A stretch of 64,000 nucleotides of DNA from Halobacteriovoraceae bacterium (GTDB lineage: Bacteria; Bdellovibrionota; Bacteriovoracia; Bacteriovoracales; Bacteriovoracaceae), in the NCBI GenBank assembly GCA_002707495.1, contig PAMZ01000006.1, positions 1-64,000 of the forward strand, written 5' to 3'. This document shows positions 34,735-43,048 of this stretch, in pieces. Each line of letters starts with the position of its first letter. Positions within the stretch are counted from its first letter, which is position 1. The translations under genes and the position numbers were made by a program. The notes below the pieces were generated by a model. It saw nothing but the letters and a program-made list of their open reading frames with translations, was not told the DNA's origin and searched no databases.

Positions 34735-35676
34735 TCATTTATTAAGGTTTTCTAAAGCTAAATTGTATTCTATTAAGATCGCCTTAACAAGCTCTGAAAC
34801 AGTGGGCAAATCTTGGATATTACCACAAACCTGTCCTGCCTCAAGCTCACCTTGTTCTAAATCACCTTCCAGCATGCCTAGTCTGGCTCGTCCTTTGCCT
34901 AAGTGCTCTTTTAGTTTTTCTGGGGAAGAACAATTTTCTTCTAGTTCCTTGATTTCTTCATAAAATTTATTTTTTAAAAGTCTAACGGGGACCAAGTTTT
35001 TCATTCTAAGCTCTGTGGCATTTTCAGGAGAGTTTAGGAGTAAATTTTTGTAATTTTCATGGGCGGAACTTTCTTGGCTCATCATAAATCGAGTTCCCAT
35101 TTGAATTCCCTCAGCTCCAAGTGCAAAACCTGCTAGCGCTGATTTTCCGCAGGCAAAACCTCCAGCCGCGATAACAGGAATTTTAAGCGCCTTTGCACAT
35201 TGAGGGATTAGGACAAGAGAAGTAATTTCATCACGACCATTATGCCCTCCAGCTTCGAAGCCTTCAACGATGACTGCATCTACACCGGCATCTTCGCATT
35301 TTTTAGCTAAGGTAGCACTGCTGGTGACATGAGTCACAGTGGCGTTATTATCTTTTAAAAATTGAGTGAATTTTTTGGGAGAGCCTGCACTTGTGATGAA
35401 ATGTTTGATTCCCTCTTCCAGGGAAATATTAATTTGTGCCTCAATATCCTTATAAAGGAGAGGAAGATTTACACCGAGAGGTTTTTGAGTTAATGATTTG
35501 GCCTTTCTTATATGCTCTCTAAGAAGATCTGGCTTCATGGAGCCTGCGCCTATGATTCCAAGGCAACCTGCATTGGCTGCTGCAGCTGCCAGTCTTCCAC
35601 CAGAAACCCAGACCATACCTGCTTGTAGGATGGGATATTCAATTTGGTAGAGCTTATTTATACGAGTTTTTTTCAT
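34735..35676 (-). CDS. FMN-dependent nitronate monooxygenase / FabK-like oxidoreductase
   Basis: 313 residues, TIM-barrel. Motifs of the nitronate monooxygenase/enoyl-ACP reductase II family: YPILQAGMVWVSGGRLAAA, GCLGIIGAGS, VEGFEAGGHNG, IPVIAAGGFA and GIQMGTRFM. The FMN phosphate site is the AAGG and GTRF segments. FabK enzymes carry out the last reduction of fatty acid elongation and nitronate monooxygenases detoxify nitronates. The sequence does not settle which, although its opening resembles FabK. It overlaps the upstream MnmD gene by 23 bases. Confidence 0.82.
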   Translation of the reverse strand: MKKTRINKLYQIEYPILQAGMVWVSGGRLAAAAANAGCLGIIGAGSMKPDLLREHIRKAKSLTQKPLGVNLPLLYKDIEAQINISLEEGIKHFITSAGSPKKFTQFLKDNNATVTHVTSSATLAKKCEDAGVDAVIVEGFEAGGHNGRDEITSLVLIPQCAKALKIPVIAAGGFACGKSALAGFALGAEGIQMGTRFMMSQESSAHENYKNLLLNSPENATELRMKNLVPVRLLKNKFYEEIKELEENCSSPEKLKEHLGKGRARLGMLEGDLEQGELEAGQVCGNIQDLPTVSELVKAILIEYNLALENLNK

Positions 35677-36421
35677 TCATATATTCCTGGTAGTTATTGT
35701 CATCTAGAGTGATTGCTGGACTTCTCTTGAGGCGATCGATAATTTCATCATCAGAATGACCTGAGAGATCGGCTCTGGTTGAAGTCCTTTTAGGGCCAAA
35801 TTTTTCGCCAGCCTTAAGGGACCATCCGGCGGCAAGCATAGCTTTTCTAATTGAGGATGAGGCTGAATAGGTACTCATCTTAACGTGAGGTTGACTTACC
35901 AAGGCTAATTGCTCAAACCATTGTTTAGTCCATAAATCAGCGTTTCGTCTGGGGCTAAATGCATCTTGATAGATCACATCAAATTTTTGAGTGAGATTTT
36001 CTTTGAGATCCGTTATCCGGCTTCTTGCATCACCTATGAGAATTATTATTTGTGCATTTGGGATTTCTATTAGGTAATCAGAAGAGTTATTGAAAAGATT
36101 TGTATGCTTCCAGTCAAAACCTTTTAAACTGTACTCAACAAGTTCAGGGTCAATTTCAAAACTTAGATAAAAAACTTGGCCCAAGCCTTCGGTCGCGTGA
36201 AGTGTTTCTTTTAGACCGATACCTGTTCCAAAGCCTACCTCTAGGATATTGATAGCTTGATGTGATCGTATGAAGTCTGGAACTGAACAACCTTGAATAT
36301 AGTGGAGTCTTGTTTCTTCTGAGGCACCATGAGTTGAGTGACAAGCTTCTTGGTAGCGCTCTGAAAAAAGCGTTTGACTTCCATCGTCGGTTAATATGGG
36401 CTTATAGTTTTTCAATTTCAA
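35654..36421 (-). CDS. mnmD: tRNA wobble-uridine methyltransferase MnmD
   Basis: About 256 residues. It matches the methyltransferase half of MnmC: LTDDGSQTLFSERYQEACHSTHGASEET, the SAM motif ILEVGFGTGIG, a central IYQDAFSPRRNADLWT, and the late GPKRTSTRADLSG. It installs the final methyl in 5-methylaminomethyl-(2-thio)uridine of tRNA. The FAD domain of MnmC is absent, as in stand-alone MnmD. The start is probably a TTG at 36421 (or 36415) with AGAGA upstream; the in-frame extension to 36469 would run into the divergent gene. Confidence 0.87.
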   Translation of the reverse strand: MKLKNYKPILTDDGSQTLFSERYQEACHSTHGASEETRLHYIQGCSVPDFIRSHQAINILEVGFGTGIGLKETLHATEGLGQVFYLSFEIDPELVEYSLKGFDWKHTNLFNNSSDYLIEIPNAQIIILIGDARSRITDLKENLTQKFDVIYQDAFSPRRNADLWTKQWFEQLALVSQPHVKMSTYSASSSIRKAMLAAGWSLKAGEKFGPKRTSTRADLSGHSDDEIIDRLKRSPAITLDDNNYQEYMNEKNSYK

Positions 36422-36430
36422 ATAATTCTC

Positions 36431-36436
36431 TAAAAT
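36431..36436 (+). promoter_or_regulatory. Candidate -10 of a leaderless transcript for the methyltransferase gene
   Basis: TAAAAT, five bases before the ATG at 36442, with no Shine-Dalgarno sequence. Divergent mnmD starts only 20 bases away. Confidence 0.35.
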
Positions 36437-36441
36437 AAAGT

Positions 36442-37176
36442 ATGCTAAAAGAACTCTACAATAAAGCATACCAAAAGTTTACACCGGATTTTTTATCAAA
36501 TCCTATTCAGCTTGAAAAATATCTCGCAGGTAATCGTGAGAGTTTAGTGAGCTTTATAGCGAGTCATAAAGAACAATTTGATTACCCCACATCTGACAAA
36601 ACAGTTTTAGAGCTTGGATGTGGCATAGGCTCATTGTCATTTTGGCTAAAAGAGCACTATAAAAATGTCACCGCGGTGGATGTCTCAGATTTGGCCATTA
36701 GTATTGCCCAGTCAATAGGTGCAATCAATGAATCTGAGGACCTTAAGTTTTTAAACCATGATGCTTTGTCTTTGGAGCTGGGTCAGAAATTTGATTTTGT
36801 TATAGATTCTCATCTTTTTCATTGTTTACCTTTTAAAGAGCAACGAGAGAAGTACTTGAATACAGTCAAAAAACATTTAAAGCCTGACGGTTGGTTTTTG
36901 ATGGAAGCCATGGTCATGCAAGACAGGCTGCAAGTACCAGTAGGATATGAATTTGATGAGCAAAATATTCTCTATCAAGAAATAGAAGAGGAGTGGATAG
37001 CATCTCGATGCATACTTCCAAGCATTAAGGTAGAGGAAGAGGTTGCAGCTTCGGGACTTAAACTTAATTATTTCTATTACCATCATGAACTAAGTTTCCA
37101 GGTTTTTGAGGATTATCCGACTTATCCACCTCAGTTTCTGCCAAAAACAGTCAGACTTAGCTCCCGGTTAAAATAG
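36442..37176 (+). CDS. Class I SAM-dependent methyltransferase
   Basis: 244 residues. Rossmann-fold motif I is VLELGCGIGSLSFWL, then TAVDVSDLAISIAQ (acidic loop), NHDALS and a DSHLFHCLPF segment. The sequence most resembles TehB/UbiE-like small-molecule methyltransferases, but the substrate cannot be named. The divergent mnmD starts 20 bases away. Its last residues are rather basic (LPKTVRLSSRLK). Confidence 0.78.
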   Translation: MLKELYNKAYQKFTPDFLSNPIQLEKYLAGNRESLVSFIASHKEQFDYPTSDKTVLELGCGIGSLSFWLKEHYKNVTAVDVSDLAISIAQSIGAINESEDLKFLNHDALSLELGQKFDFVIDSHLFHCLPFKEQREKYLNTVKKHLKPDGWFLMEAMVMQDRLQVPVGYEFDEQNILYQEIEEEWIASRCILPSIKVEEEVAASGLKLNYFYYHHELSFQVFEDYPTYPPQFLPKTVRLSSRLK

Positions 37177-37198
37177 CTAAAAATCGAATTAGTTTTGC

Positions 37199-37228
37199 TT
37201 GAGAAAGATCAGAGTTTCCAGTTAGAAT
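37199..37228 (+). promoter_or_regulatory. Sigma-70-like promoter of the acyl-CoA ligase gene
   Basis: TTGAGA (37199-37204), an 18-base spacer and TAGAAT (37223-37228), each five of six to consensus. The leader of about 35 bases carries AAAAGGA before the ATG at 37269. Confidence 0.55.
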
Positions 37229-37268
37229 AGAACTAATTTAGATATTAAAAATTTTAAAAGGACCAATC

Positions 37269-38951
37269 ATGACTTATCCTTGGTATTCTAGTTACCCAGA
37301 AGGTGTTCCCCACGAAATTGATGAAAAACAATACAATAGCATCGTAGACCTGATTGACCAGTCCTATGAGAAATACGCCGCTAAGCCAGCTTTCCATTGT
37401 ATGGGGAAAACGTTTACCTATGCAGAAATTGATGAACTTTCAAAGAAATTTGCATCATATCTGCAAAATGATTTAGGCCTTAAAAAAGGTTCCCGTGTTG
37501 CTTTAATGATGCCTAATATTCTTCAATACCCTATAGCTCTTTTTGGTGCGCTTCGTGCCGGAATGGTAGCGGTCAATGTCAATCCTCTCTATACCGAAAG
37601 AGAACTTGAGCATCAGATGAAAGATGCTGGCGTTGAAGCGATTATCATCTTTGAAAATTCAGCTCATATTTTGCAAAAGGTGATTAAAAATACAAATGTG
37701 AAGCATGTTATTACAACAGGCATTGGTGATCTTCTTGGTTTTCCAAAATCTTTGATCGTAAACTTTGTTATCAAGCATGTTAAAAAAATGGTTCCAGCCT
37801 GGAGTCTTCCGGGTTCAGTAAATTTTAGAGATGCACTAGCTGCTGGAGATGCTTCAAAGTTTAAGCGTGCGGAAATGACATTAAGTGATACGGCTTTTTT
37901 GCAATACACTGGTGGAACGACAGGGGTTGCAAAAGGTGCTGAACTGACTCACGGAAATATTGTAGCGAATATGGTGCAAGCAAGAACATGGATTGGTACT
38001 CAAATCAAAGAGGGTGAGGAGATAATCATTACACCTCTTCCGCTCTATCATATCTTCAGCTTGACTGCGAATTGTTTCGTTTTTAGCTCTATTGGAGCGC
38101 TTAATGTTTTAATCACAAATCCAAGAGATATTCCAGGATTCGTTAAAGAGCTTTCTAAATGGAAGTTTACCGCTTTTACTGGGGTGAATACTTTATACAA
38201 TGCGCTTTTAAATAATGAAGACTTTAGAAATCTTGATTTGACCTCATTAAAACTTGCCCTTGGTGGAGGGATGGCGGTTCAAAAGGCCGTTGCAGATGAG
38301 TGGAAAAAAGTTACAAAATCCACTTTAGTTGAAGCTTATGGTTTAACGGAGACATCGCCTGCTGCATGTATAAACCCTTTAGATATCCCGGAATATAACG
38401 GAACGATTGGGGTTCCTATTTCTTCAACCATAGTTAAAATATTAGATGATGAAGGTAAGGAAGTCGCTCAAGGTGAGCCTGGAGAGTTGGCGATAAAAGG
38501 ACCTCAGGTTATGAGAGGTTATTGGAATAGACCTGAGGAGACTGCAAATGTGATGACTTCCGATGGCTTCTTTAAAACAGGTGATATTGCTGTCATGACT
38601 GAAAAGGGATTTTTTAAAATAGTAGATCGTAAAAAAGATATGATTTTAGTCTCTGGGTTTAATGTTTATCCCAATGAAGTTGAAGATGCAGTTGTCACTC
38701 ATCCTGGAATTTTAGAGGCAGCAGCTATTGGTGTGCCTAACGACAAATCAGGAGAAATAGTGAAACTTTTTGTAGTTAAAAAAGACAAAAGTCTTACCGA
38801 GGATTTAGTTATTGAACATTGTAGGTCTGTACTAACTGGATATAAAGTTCCAAAGATTGTTGAGTTTAGAGAGGAGCTTCCCAAAACAAATGTGGGAAAA
38901 ATTTTAAGAAAAGATCTTAGAAATGAAGAACTCGCCAAAATGAAGCAATAA
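37269..38951 (+). CDS. fadD: Long-chain acyl-CoA ligase (FadD type)
   Basis: 560 residues of the ANL superfamily. The AMP-binding loop is LQYTGGTTGVAKGAELTHGN, then VEAYGLTETSP, the hinge FFKTGDIAV with FKIVDRKKDMI, and the C-terminal Lys in TNVGKILRKDLR. It activates long-chain fatty acids to acyl-CoA at the inner membrane. AAAAGGA precedes the ATG. A hairpin follows the stop. It may feed acyl-CoA to the acyltransferases 4 kb or more downstream, but nothing shows a direct link. Confidence 0.92.
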   Translation: MTYPWYSSYPEGVPHEIDEKQYNSIVDLIDQSYEKYAAKPAFHCMGKTFTYAEIDELSKKFASYLQNDLGLKKGSRVALMMPNILQYPIALFGALRAGMVAVNVNPLYTERELEHQMKDAGVEAIIIFENSAHILQKVIKNTNVKHVITTGIGDLLGFPKSLIVNFVIKHVKKMVPAWSLPGSVNFRDALAAGDASKFKRAEMTLSDTAFLQYTGGTTGVAKGAELTHGNIVANMVQARTWIGTQIKEGEEIIITPLPLYHIFSLTANCFVFSSIGALNVLITNPRDIPGFVKELSKWKFTAFTGVNTLYNALLNNEDFRNLDLTSLKLALGGGMAVQKAVADEWKKVTKSTLVEAYGLTETSPAACINPLDIPEYNGTIGVPISSTIVKILDDEGKEVAQGEPGELAIKGPQVMRGYWNRPEETANVMTSDGFFKTGDIAVMTEKGFFKIVDRKKDMILVSGFNVYPNEVEDAVVTHPGILEAAAIGVPNDKSGEIVKLFVVKKDKSLTEDLVIEHCRSVLTGYKVPKIVEFREELPKTNVGKILRKDLRNEELAKMKQ

Positions 38952-38960
38952 TTTGGTTAA

Positions 38961-38984
38961 AAAGCGGCTTTTTTTTGCCGCTTT
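38961..38984 (+). terminator. Possible terminator after fadD
   Basis: AAAGCGGC (38961-38968) pairs with GCCGCTTT (38977-38984) around a loop of eight T. Only a short T run follows the stem, so the efficiency is uncertain. Confidence 0.45.
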
Positions 38985-39039
38985 CATTGATCTAACTTAT
39001 TGAATACGCATATAACTAGCGCCATAACTGATTAAGATT

Positions 39040-39045
39040 TATAAT
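39040..39045 (+). promoter_or_regulatory. Perfect TATAAT six bases before the ATG (leaderless candidate)
   Basis: TATAAT (39040-39045) then six bases to the ATG at 39052, with no Shine-Dalgarno sequence. TTGAAT at 39000-39005 is too far for this -10; it fits a weaker CATAAC at 39023 instead. Confidence 0.45.
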
Positions 39046-39051
39046 ATTCTT

Positions 39052-41235
39052 ATGAAAGTTTTGGTGCTTTTTTTATGCACATTTTGTCTATTCAATGTTT
39101 ACTCACAAGCTCCGGCTGGATCTGATCAAAATGAAGTCTCCGAAGAAGAGCGTGAGACTTTCTTAGAGGCCATTAACGATTTAGAAATTGAGGAACAGCT
39201 TAGAGATTCCGCTACCTTTCAAAGTTGCCAAGAACAAGGAAATGCCGCAGGTCCTGATAATGCTGCTAAGATTTCAGCTTTTGAACAATGTATGCAAGGT
39301 CAAAATGGAGTGGGAGGGATAGCTGATGAGGATCTGGAAGAGTTGGCAAGAAATTTAAATCTTTCATCATTTAACAAGAAAGCTGCTCAGTCAGCCACTT
39401 CAATTCGAGAATATTTAACTCTACGACTAAGAAAGGCCTTGTATGGCTTATCTCCTGATGAAGAAATAGATAATATTAAAAATTCAGAAAGAAACTTTAT
39501 TGATCATAATACATACTATCAACTCTATGCTGAGCAGATTGGTAAGAATACCCTGCTTCAAGTTTCTCAATATTGCTTAGAAAATATACATTATGGTGAT
39601 AAGACTAAAGTTATTATCTCTCAAAAAGCTGATGTCCAAAGACAGGGAGAGACAATTAAAGCCATAATGGTAAAAACTTCTTCTGCTAGTTTATCTATCG
39701 CTAACCCTAATGATGGAGCAACAGCGTTGTTTGAATATAATATGCCCTCAGATCAAATTATTGATCAAGAAACAAGTGATGGAGGCATTCCTGCTATAAA
39801 TTTTTTAAGAAATAAGTTTAAAACTGATGCGCAGAATCCTGATTTAAATGAGGTGGAAATTTGTACTCTCACAAGCCAAGAGAGATGTAGGGAGCTTGCA
39901 AAATCAAAAGGTGCAACACAGGCCAATGCAGAAAACCAATTTTTCAATATTAATTTGGTGAAAAAAAGAAAAGAATTGGAATTTGCTTTAGCAAAAAAAT
40001 TAGGAAATGGTGATCCTTCAGAAATGCTAGGTAATAATTATGAGTTTTGCGCTGTTCACGTGATAAAGAATATGTGCGATCTCTACAAATGTAATACAAC
40101 CTATGATGAAGCAGGAGATGATTTTCGCCAAAAATGTGCAGAGAGATGGCATATTGTTAAGTCAGGGTTTACACCAAATCCAGCGTTAAGAGGTAGCCCT
40201 TCCACAGTGGTGCCTAATTCAGCAAAGACAGACGGCCAACTTGCCTGTAACGTTGTGCAAAGACTAGCTGACTATAGAAAAGTATTAGCTGCAACCAACA
40301 AGCTAATTGAAGATAACCGCCAAAGAGGTGGAGCGGTTGGTTACGCAGTAAATGAGGTTTACAAAGGTCAGTATGGGCAAGGCAATGAAGATACAGTGGA
40401 CGAACTTACTTCAATAAAGTCAGGTGACTTGGTTGACAGGGTTGAATCAATTACAGGCTCTGAAGAACAGGCACAAGAACTTTTGGAGGAATGTTTTGAT
40501 GACCCGAATAACCCAGCCGGAGGACTTGCGGCAGGGGCAGAAGATAATCAAAGATGTGAAACATTAGTAGCAAGTTTAAACGCTGATAGTTTTGAGACCA
40601 TTAGCCAAAAGGAAATTTCAGTATCGGAGATCCAAAAAGGAAGACTTGAAGAATTGCGTACCGGTGCAGATATTGATGGATTATTAGAGTTTTTAGAAAA
40701 AAATAATATGACTGAGTATTTGGTCAAAAATGACGATGGCACTTACTCAGGACGTTTTGCTGAAATGGCACAGGACCAAGATCTCTCTCGTATTATTGAT
40801 GCCGTAAGAGGCGAGATAGAAGCGAGGGAAAAAGCGACCCTTGCCGGGATTAAACAACGCTTTTATAACCAAACTGAAATTAAGACCGATGATGAAGATG
40901 GGCAAAATGACAATTTGGAAAGACTCGTTGCTGAAGAAGCGCTTGGAGATATCAATACTCATAAACAAAGAGTTAAAGAGCTTTTTGAGTATTCCAATCT
41001 AGTGTCTTCATACCTAACAATTACAAATAATGAAGGTGAAGTGGTTGGCCAATCTTCAACAGGAAGGCAAGTTGAACTATCTAATATGGATTCAAGCTCA
41101 GCTCTTGCTCAGTATTTTTCAGGTTCAGAGGAGGACTCTGAGAGTTCAAGTGGTGGTCAAAATAGTATTAATTATTTGCAGGCCATTGATGCCATCGTAG
41201 GAATTGAAAAAACTAAAGAAGAAGAATCTCAATAG
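39052..41235 (+). CDS. Large exported acidic protein of unknown function
   Basis: 727 residues with a signal peptide (1-18, ending VYS). The mature protein is rich in Glu, Asp, Gln and Asn, has paired Cys segments around 55-85, 170-180 and 330-370, and ends in long charged helices that may be coiled coils. I do not recognise any domain. It stands alone, ending two bases before the convergent FAD oxidoreductase gene. Its style resembles the other giant exported proteins here, but no shared motif with the 5215/60311 pair was found. Confidence 0.6.
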   Translation: MKVLVLFLCTFCLFNVYSQAPAGSDQNEVSEEERETFLEAINDLEIEEQLRDSATFQSCQEQGNAAGPDNAAKISAFEQCMQGQNGVGGIADEDLEELARNLNLSSFNKKAAQSATSIREYLTLRLRKALYGLSPDEEIDNIKNSERNFIDHNTYYQLYAEQIGKNTLLQVSQYCLENIHYGDKTKVIISQKADVQRQGETIKAIMVKTSSASLSIANPNDGATALFEYNMPSDQIIDQETSDGGIPAINFLRNKFKTDAQNPDLNEVEICTLTSQERCRELAKSKGATQANAENQFFNINLVKKRKELEFALAKKLGNGDPSEMLGNNYEFCAVHVIKNMCDLYKCNTTYDEAGDDFRQKCAERWHIVKSGFTPNPALRGSPSTVVPNSAKTDGQLACNVVQRLADYRKVLAATNKLIEDNRQRGGAVGYAVNEVYKGQYGQGNEDTVDELTSIKSGDLVDRVESITGSEEQAQELLEECFDDPNNPAGGLAAGAEDNQRCETLVASLNADSFETISQKEISVSEIQKGRLEELRTGADIDGLLEFLEKNNMTEYLVKNDDGTYSGRFAEMAQDQDLSRIIDAVRGEIEAREKATLAGIKQRFYNQTEIKTDDEDGQNDNLERLVAEEALGDINTHKQRVKELFEYSNLVSSYLTITNNEGEVVGQSSTGRQVELSNMDSSSALAQYFSGSEEDSESSSGGQNSINYLQAIDAIVGIEKTKEEESQ

Positions 41236-41237
41236 TT

Positions 41238-42422
41238 TTAGAACCGTCTGGCACTGATGAATCTTGGAATACTCCTATCAAACATTGCATCTGCTAGACA
41301 TTTTCCACTATGAAAGGCAAGGCCTAGACCGTGAGCTGTAAAACCTCCGACAAAGAAGATTTGTTCATCTCCTGGTATGGCCCCAACCATAGGTTGTCCA
41401 TCTACACTAAAGCCCATAATACCTGTCCATCGATGTGTTATTTTTGCCTGGGAAACATTTGGAATGTGACGTCTCAAAAAGTCCTCTAAGGCTTCTTGGA
41501 TTGTATCAGAAGTTTCATCAGAATAACCTATTTCTGCATCTTTTTGAAGTTGTCTGAATCCTCCAATGACCATCTCACCGCTAGGTAATTGTCTAAAATA
41601 ATCCAAGACAAAATTGGCATAACAAGGGCCTTCCATAAAAGGTTCAACTGGACTGGTGGCCAAAATTTGTCCTCTCGTAGGAAAAATTTTATCTTTAAAG
41701 TAGGGGTGAATTAGCGGAGAGTAACCATTCGTGGCCATAACGACTATGGGAGCCTTTAACTCGCCTTTTTTTGTTCTGACTCTTTTTTGATCACCTGAAG
41801 GTTCTAGCGCATAGACCTCATGGTTTTCGAGGAGATGAAAGCGAGGGTCTAATAAGCATCTGCGCTTAATTTCATTTAAAAGCTTCATAGGGTGAATGGA
41901 GGCATCATTGCAGTATTTTATTCCTCCCACAAAATGTTCTGCACCTAAGCGATTTTTGATATCTGATTGTTCGAGGATTTCAACATGGATTCCTAGTTTT
42001 TGCATAAGCTCAAACGACTTTTTTAGTTCTTTAAATTCTTCATGGCCGGAAGCAAGAGAAAAGCTTCCCTTGTGTTCAAAATCTAACTCAGCTACTTTAT
42101 CTCGAATAATCTCTTCTTTTAAAAGTGCTAGGTTCGTTTCGGAAAAATTCCAAATTTCTAAGGCTTCACTTTCTCCATGCTTTGCAATTAGGCGGTTGAA
42201 ATGTTCGACAGATCCGCAAGTGATAAAACCTGCATTTCTACCAGTGGCTCCATCACCAATTTCATTTTTTTCAACAAGTGCAATTTGTAGGTCCTGGTCT
42301 TCTTTTAAAAGCCAGTAGGCGCATGATAGTCCAGCTATGCCTCCTCCGATGATAATAATATCGAATTCTCTTTCAGGGCAATTTTCAGAAATTTTTTTAT
42401 CTTGCCATATAGAAACGGTCAT
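41238..42422 (-). CDS. FAD-dependent amine/amino-acid oxidoreductase (DAO family)
   Basis: 394 residues. The FAD Rossmann motif is DIIIIGGGIAGLSCAYWL, followed by VEKNEIGDGATGRNAGF, the ATGxNGG-type motif of the PuuB/glycine oxidase group. The C-terminal half carries VVMATNGYS and a late FVGGFTAHGLGLAF that closes the FAD site. Members oxidise secondary or primary amines with release of hydrogen peroxide or transfer to quinone; the substrate is unknown. AAAGGAA precedes the ATG. It follows the GNAT gene by 22 bases, at the outer end of the cluster's first minus-strand operon. Confidence 0.85.
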   Translation of the reverse strand: MTVSIWQDKKISENCPEREFDIIIIGGGIAGLSCAYWLLKEDQDLQIALVEKNEIGDGATGRNAGFITCGSVEHFNRLIAKHGESEALEIWNFSETNLALLKEEIIRDKVAELDFEHKGSFSLASGHEEFKELKKSFELMQKLGIHVEILEQSDIKNRLGAEHFVGGIKYCNDASIHPMKLLNEIKRRCLLDPRFHLLENHEVYALEPSGDQKRVRTKKGELKAPIVVMATNGYSPLIHPYFKDKIFPTRGQILATSPVEPFMEGPCYANFVLDYFRQLPSGEMVIGGFRQLQKDAEIGYSDETSDTIQEALEDFLRRHIPNVSQAKITHRWTGIMGFSVDGQPMVGAIPGDEQIFFVGGFTAHGLGLAFHSGKCLADAMFDRSIPRFISARRF

Positions 42423-42444
42423 AAATTCCTTTTTAGGTAAACTT

Positions 42445-43023
42445 CTATAACTTTAATATCATTTCACTAGCGGTGCAAATACAACGCTGATTGGGGCCAC
42501 AGCGGGTACATTCGTAGTCAACCAGATTCCAGAACTTTTTATGTTCAGCTACTTCTTCAAAACCCATTCGTTTTAGGTAATTTCTGGAGGAATTACCTGG
42601 TGACTCTTGCCATGCATGGGCAAGTATGGCCTTAGTTTCTAATATTTTCATTTGATCGATGGCAAGTTTTGAAAGCTTAGATCCAATCCCTTTGCCTTGA
42701 TATTTTTCATGCACAAAAAGGCTTTTAAAATAGGCAACCTCAGGAATCTCAACCCCCCAAGAGCCTGGAGAGAGTCTATCGAGGTCATCAAGCTCAATCC
42801 ATTCACCTGGAGCATAGCAAAGTCGAATCCCTATTATTTTCTCTCCGATAACAGAAACAAAATTTAGATTAATATCTTCTCTTATTCCTTTTAGAAGCGC
42901 ATCTCTTAGTTGGGCTTTTCGAAAATATCCTTTTCCAATCCAACGATCGCTAAAGCGCACAATTTTATCTAAGTCTTTGGGTTGGATATTTCTATACTCT
43001 ATTTTAAACGTCTCTTGATCCAT
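42445..43023 (-). CDS. GNAT acetyltransferase with a C-terminal Cys cluster
   Basis: 192 residues. The acetyl-CoA loop is VHEKYQGKGIGSKLSK, the usual Q/RxxGxG/A of GNAT proteins. An unusual tail reads C172-T-R-C175 and C181-I-C183 within the last 21 residues, a spacing that could bind zinc or an iron-sulfur cluster. The acceptor is unknown. It lies 25 bases after the RND gene. TAATAT ends six bases before the ATG and there is no Shine-Dalgarno sequence, so it might also have its own start. Confidence 0.78.
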   Translation of the reverse strand: MDQETFKIEYRNIQPKDLDKIVRFSDRWIGKGYFRKAQLRDALLKGIREDINLNFVSVIGEKIIGIRLCYAPGEWIELDDLDRLSPGSWGVEIPEVAYFKSLFVHEKYQGKGIGSKLSKLAIDQMKILETKAILAHAWQESPGNSSRNYLKRMGFEEVAEHKKFWNLVDYECTRCGPNQRCICTASEMILKL

Positions 43024-43048
43024 GTAAGGATATTAACAGAAAATAAAG

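Noticed and set aside
41896..42318. 140-codon frame on the plus strand
   Set aside because: It lies entirely antisense inside the FAD oxidoreductase gene, has no family resemblance and no ribosome binding site.
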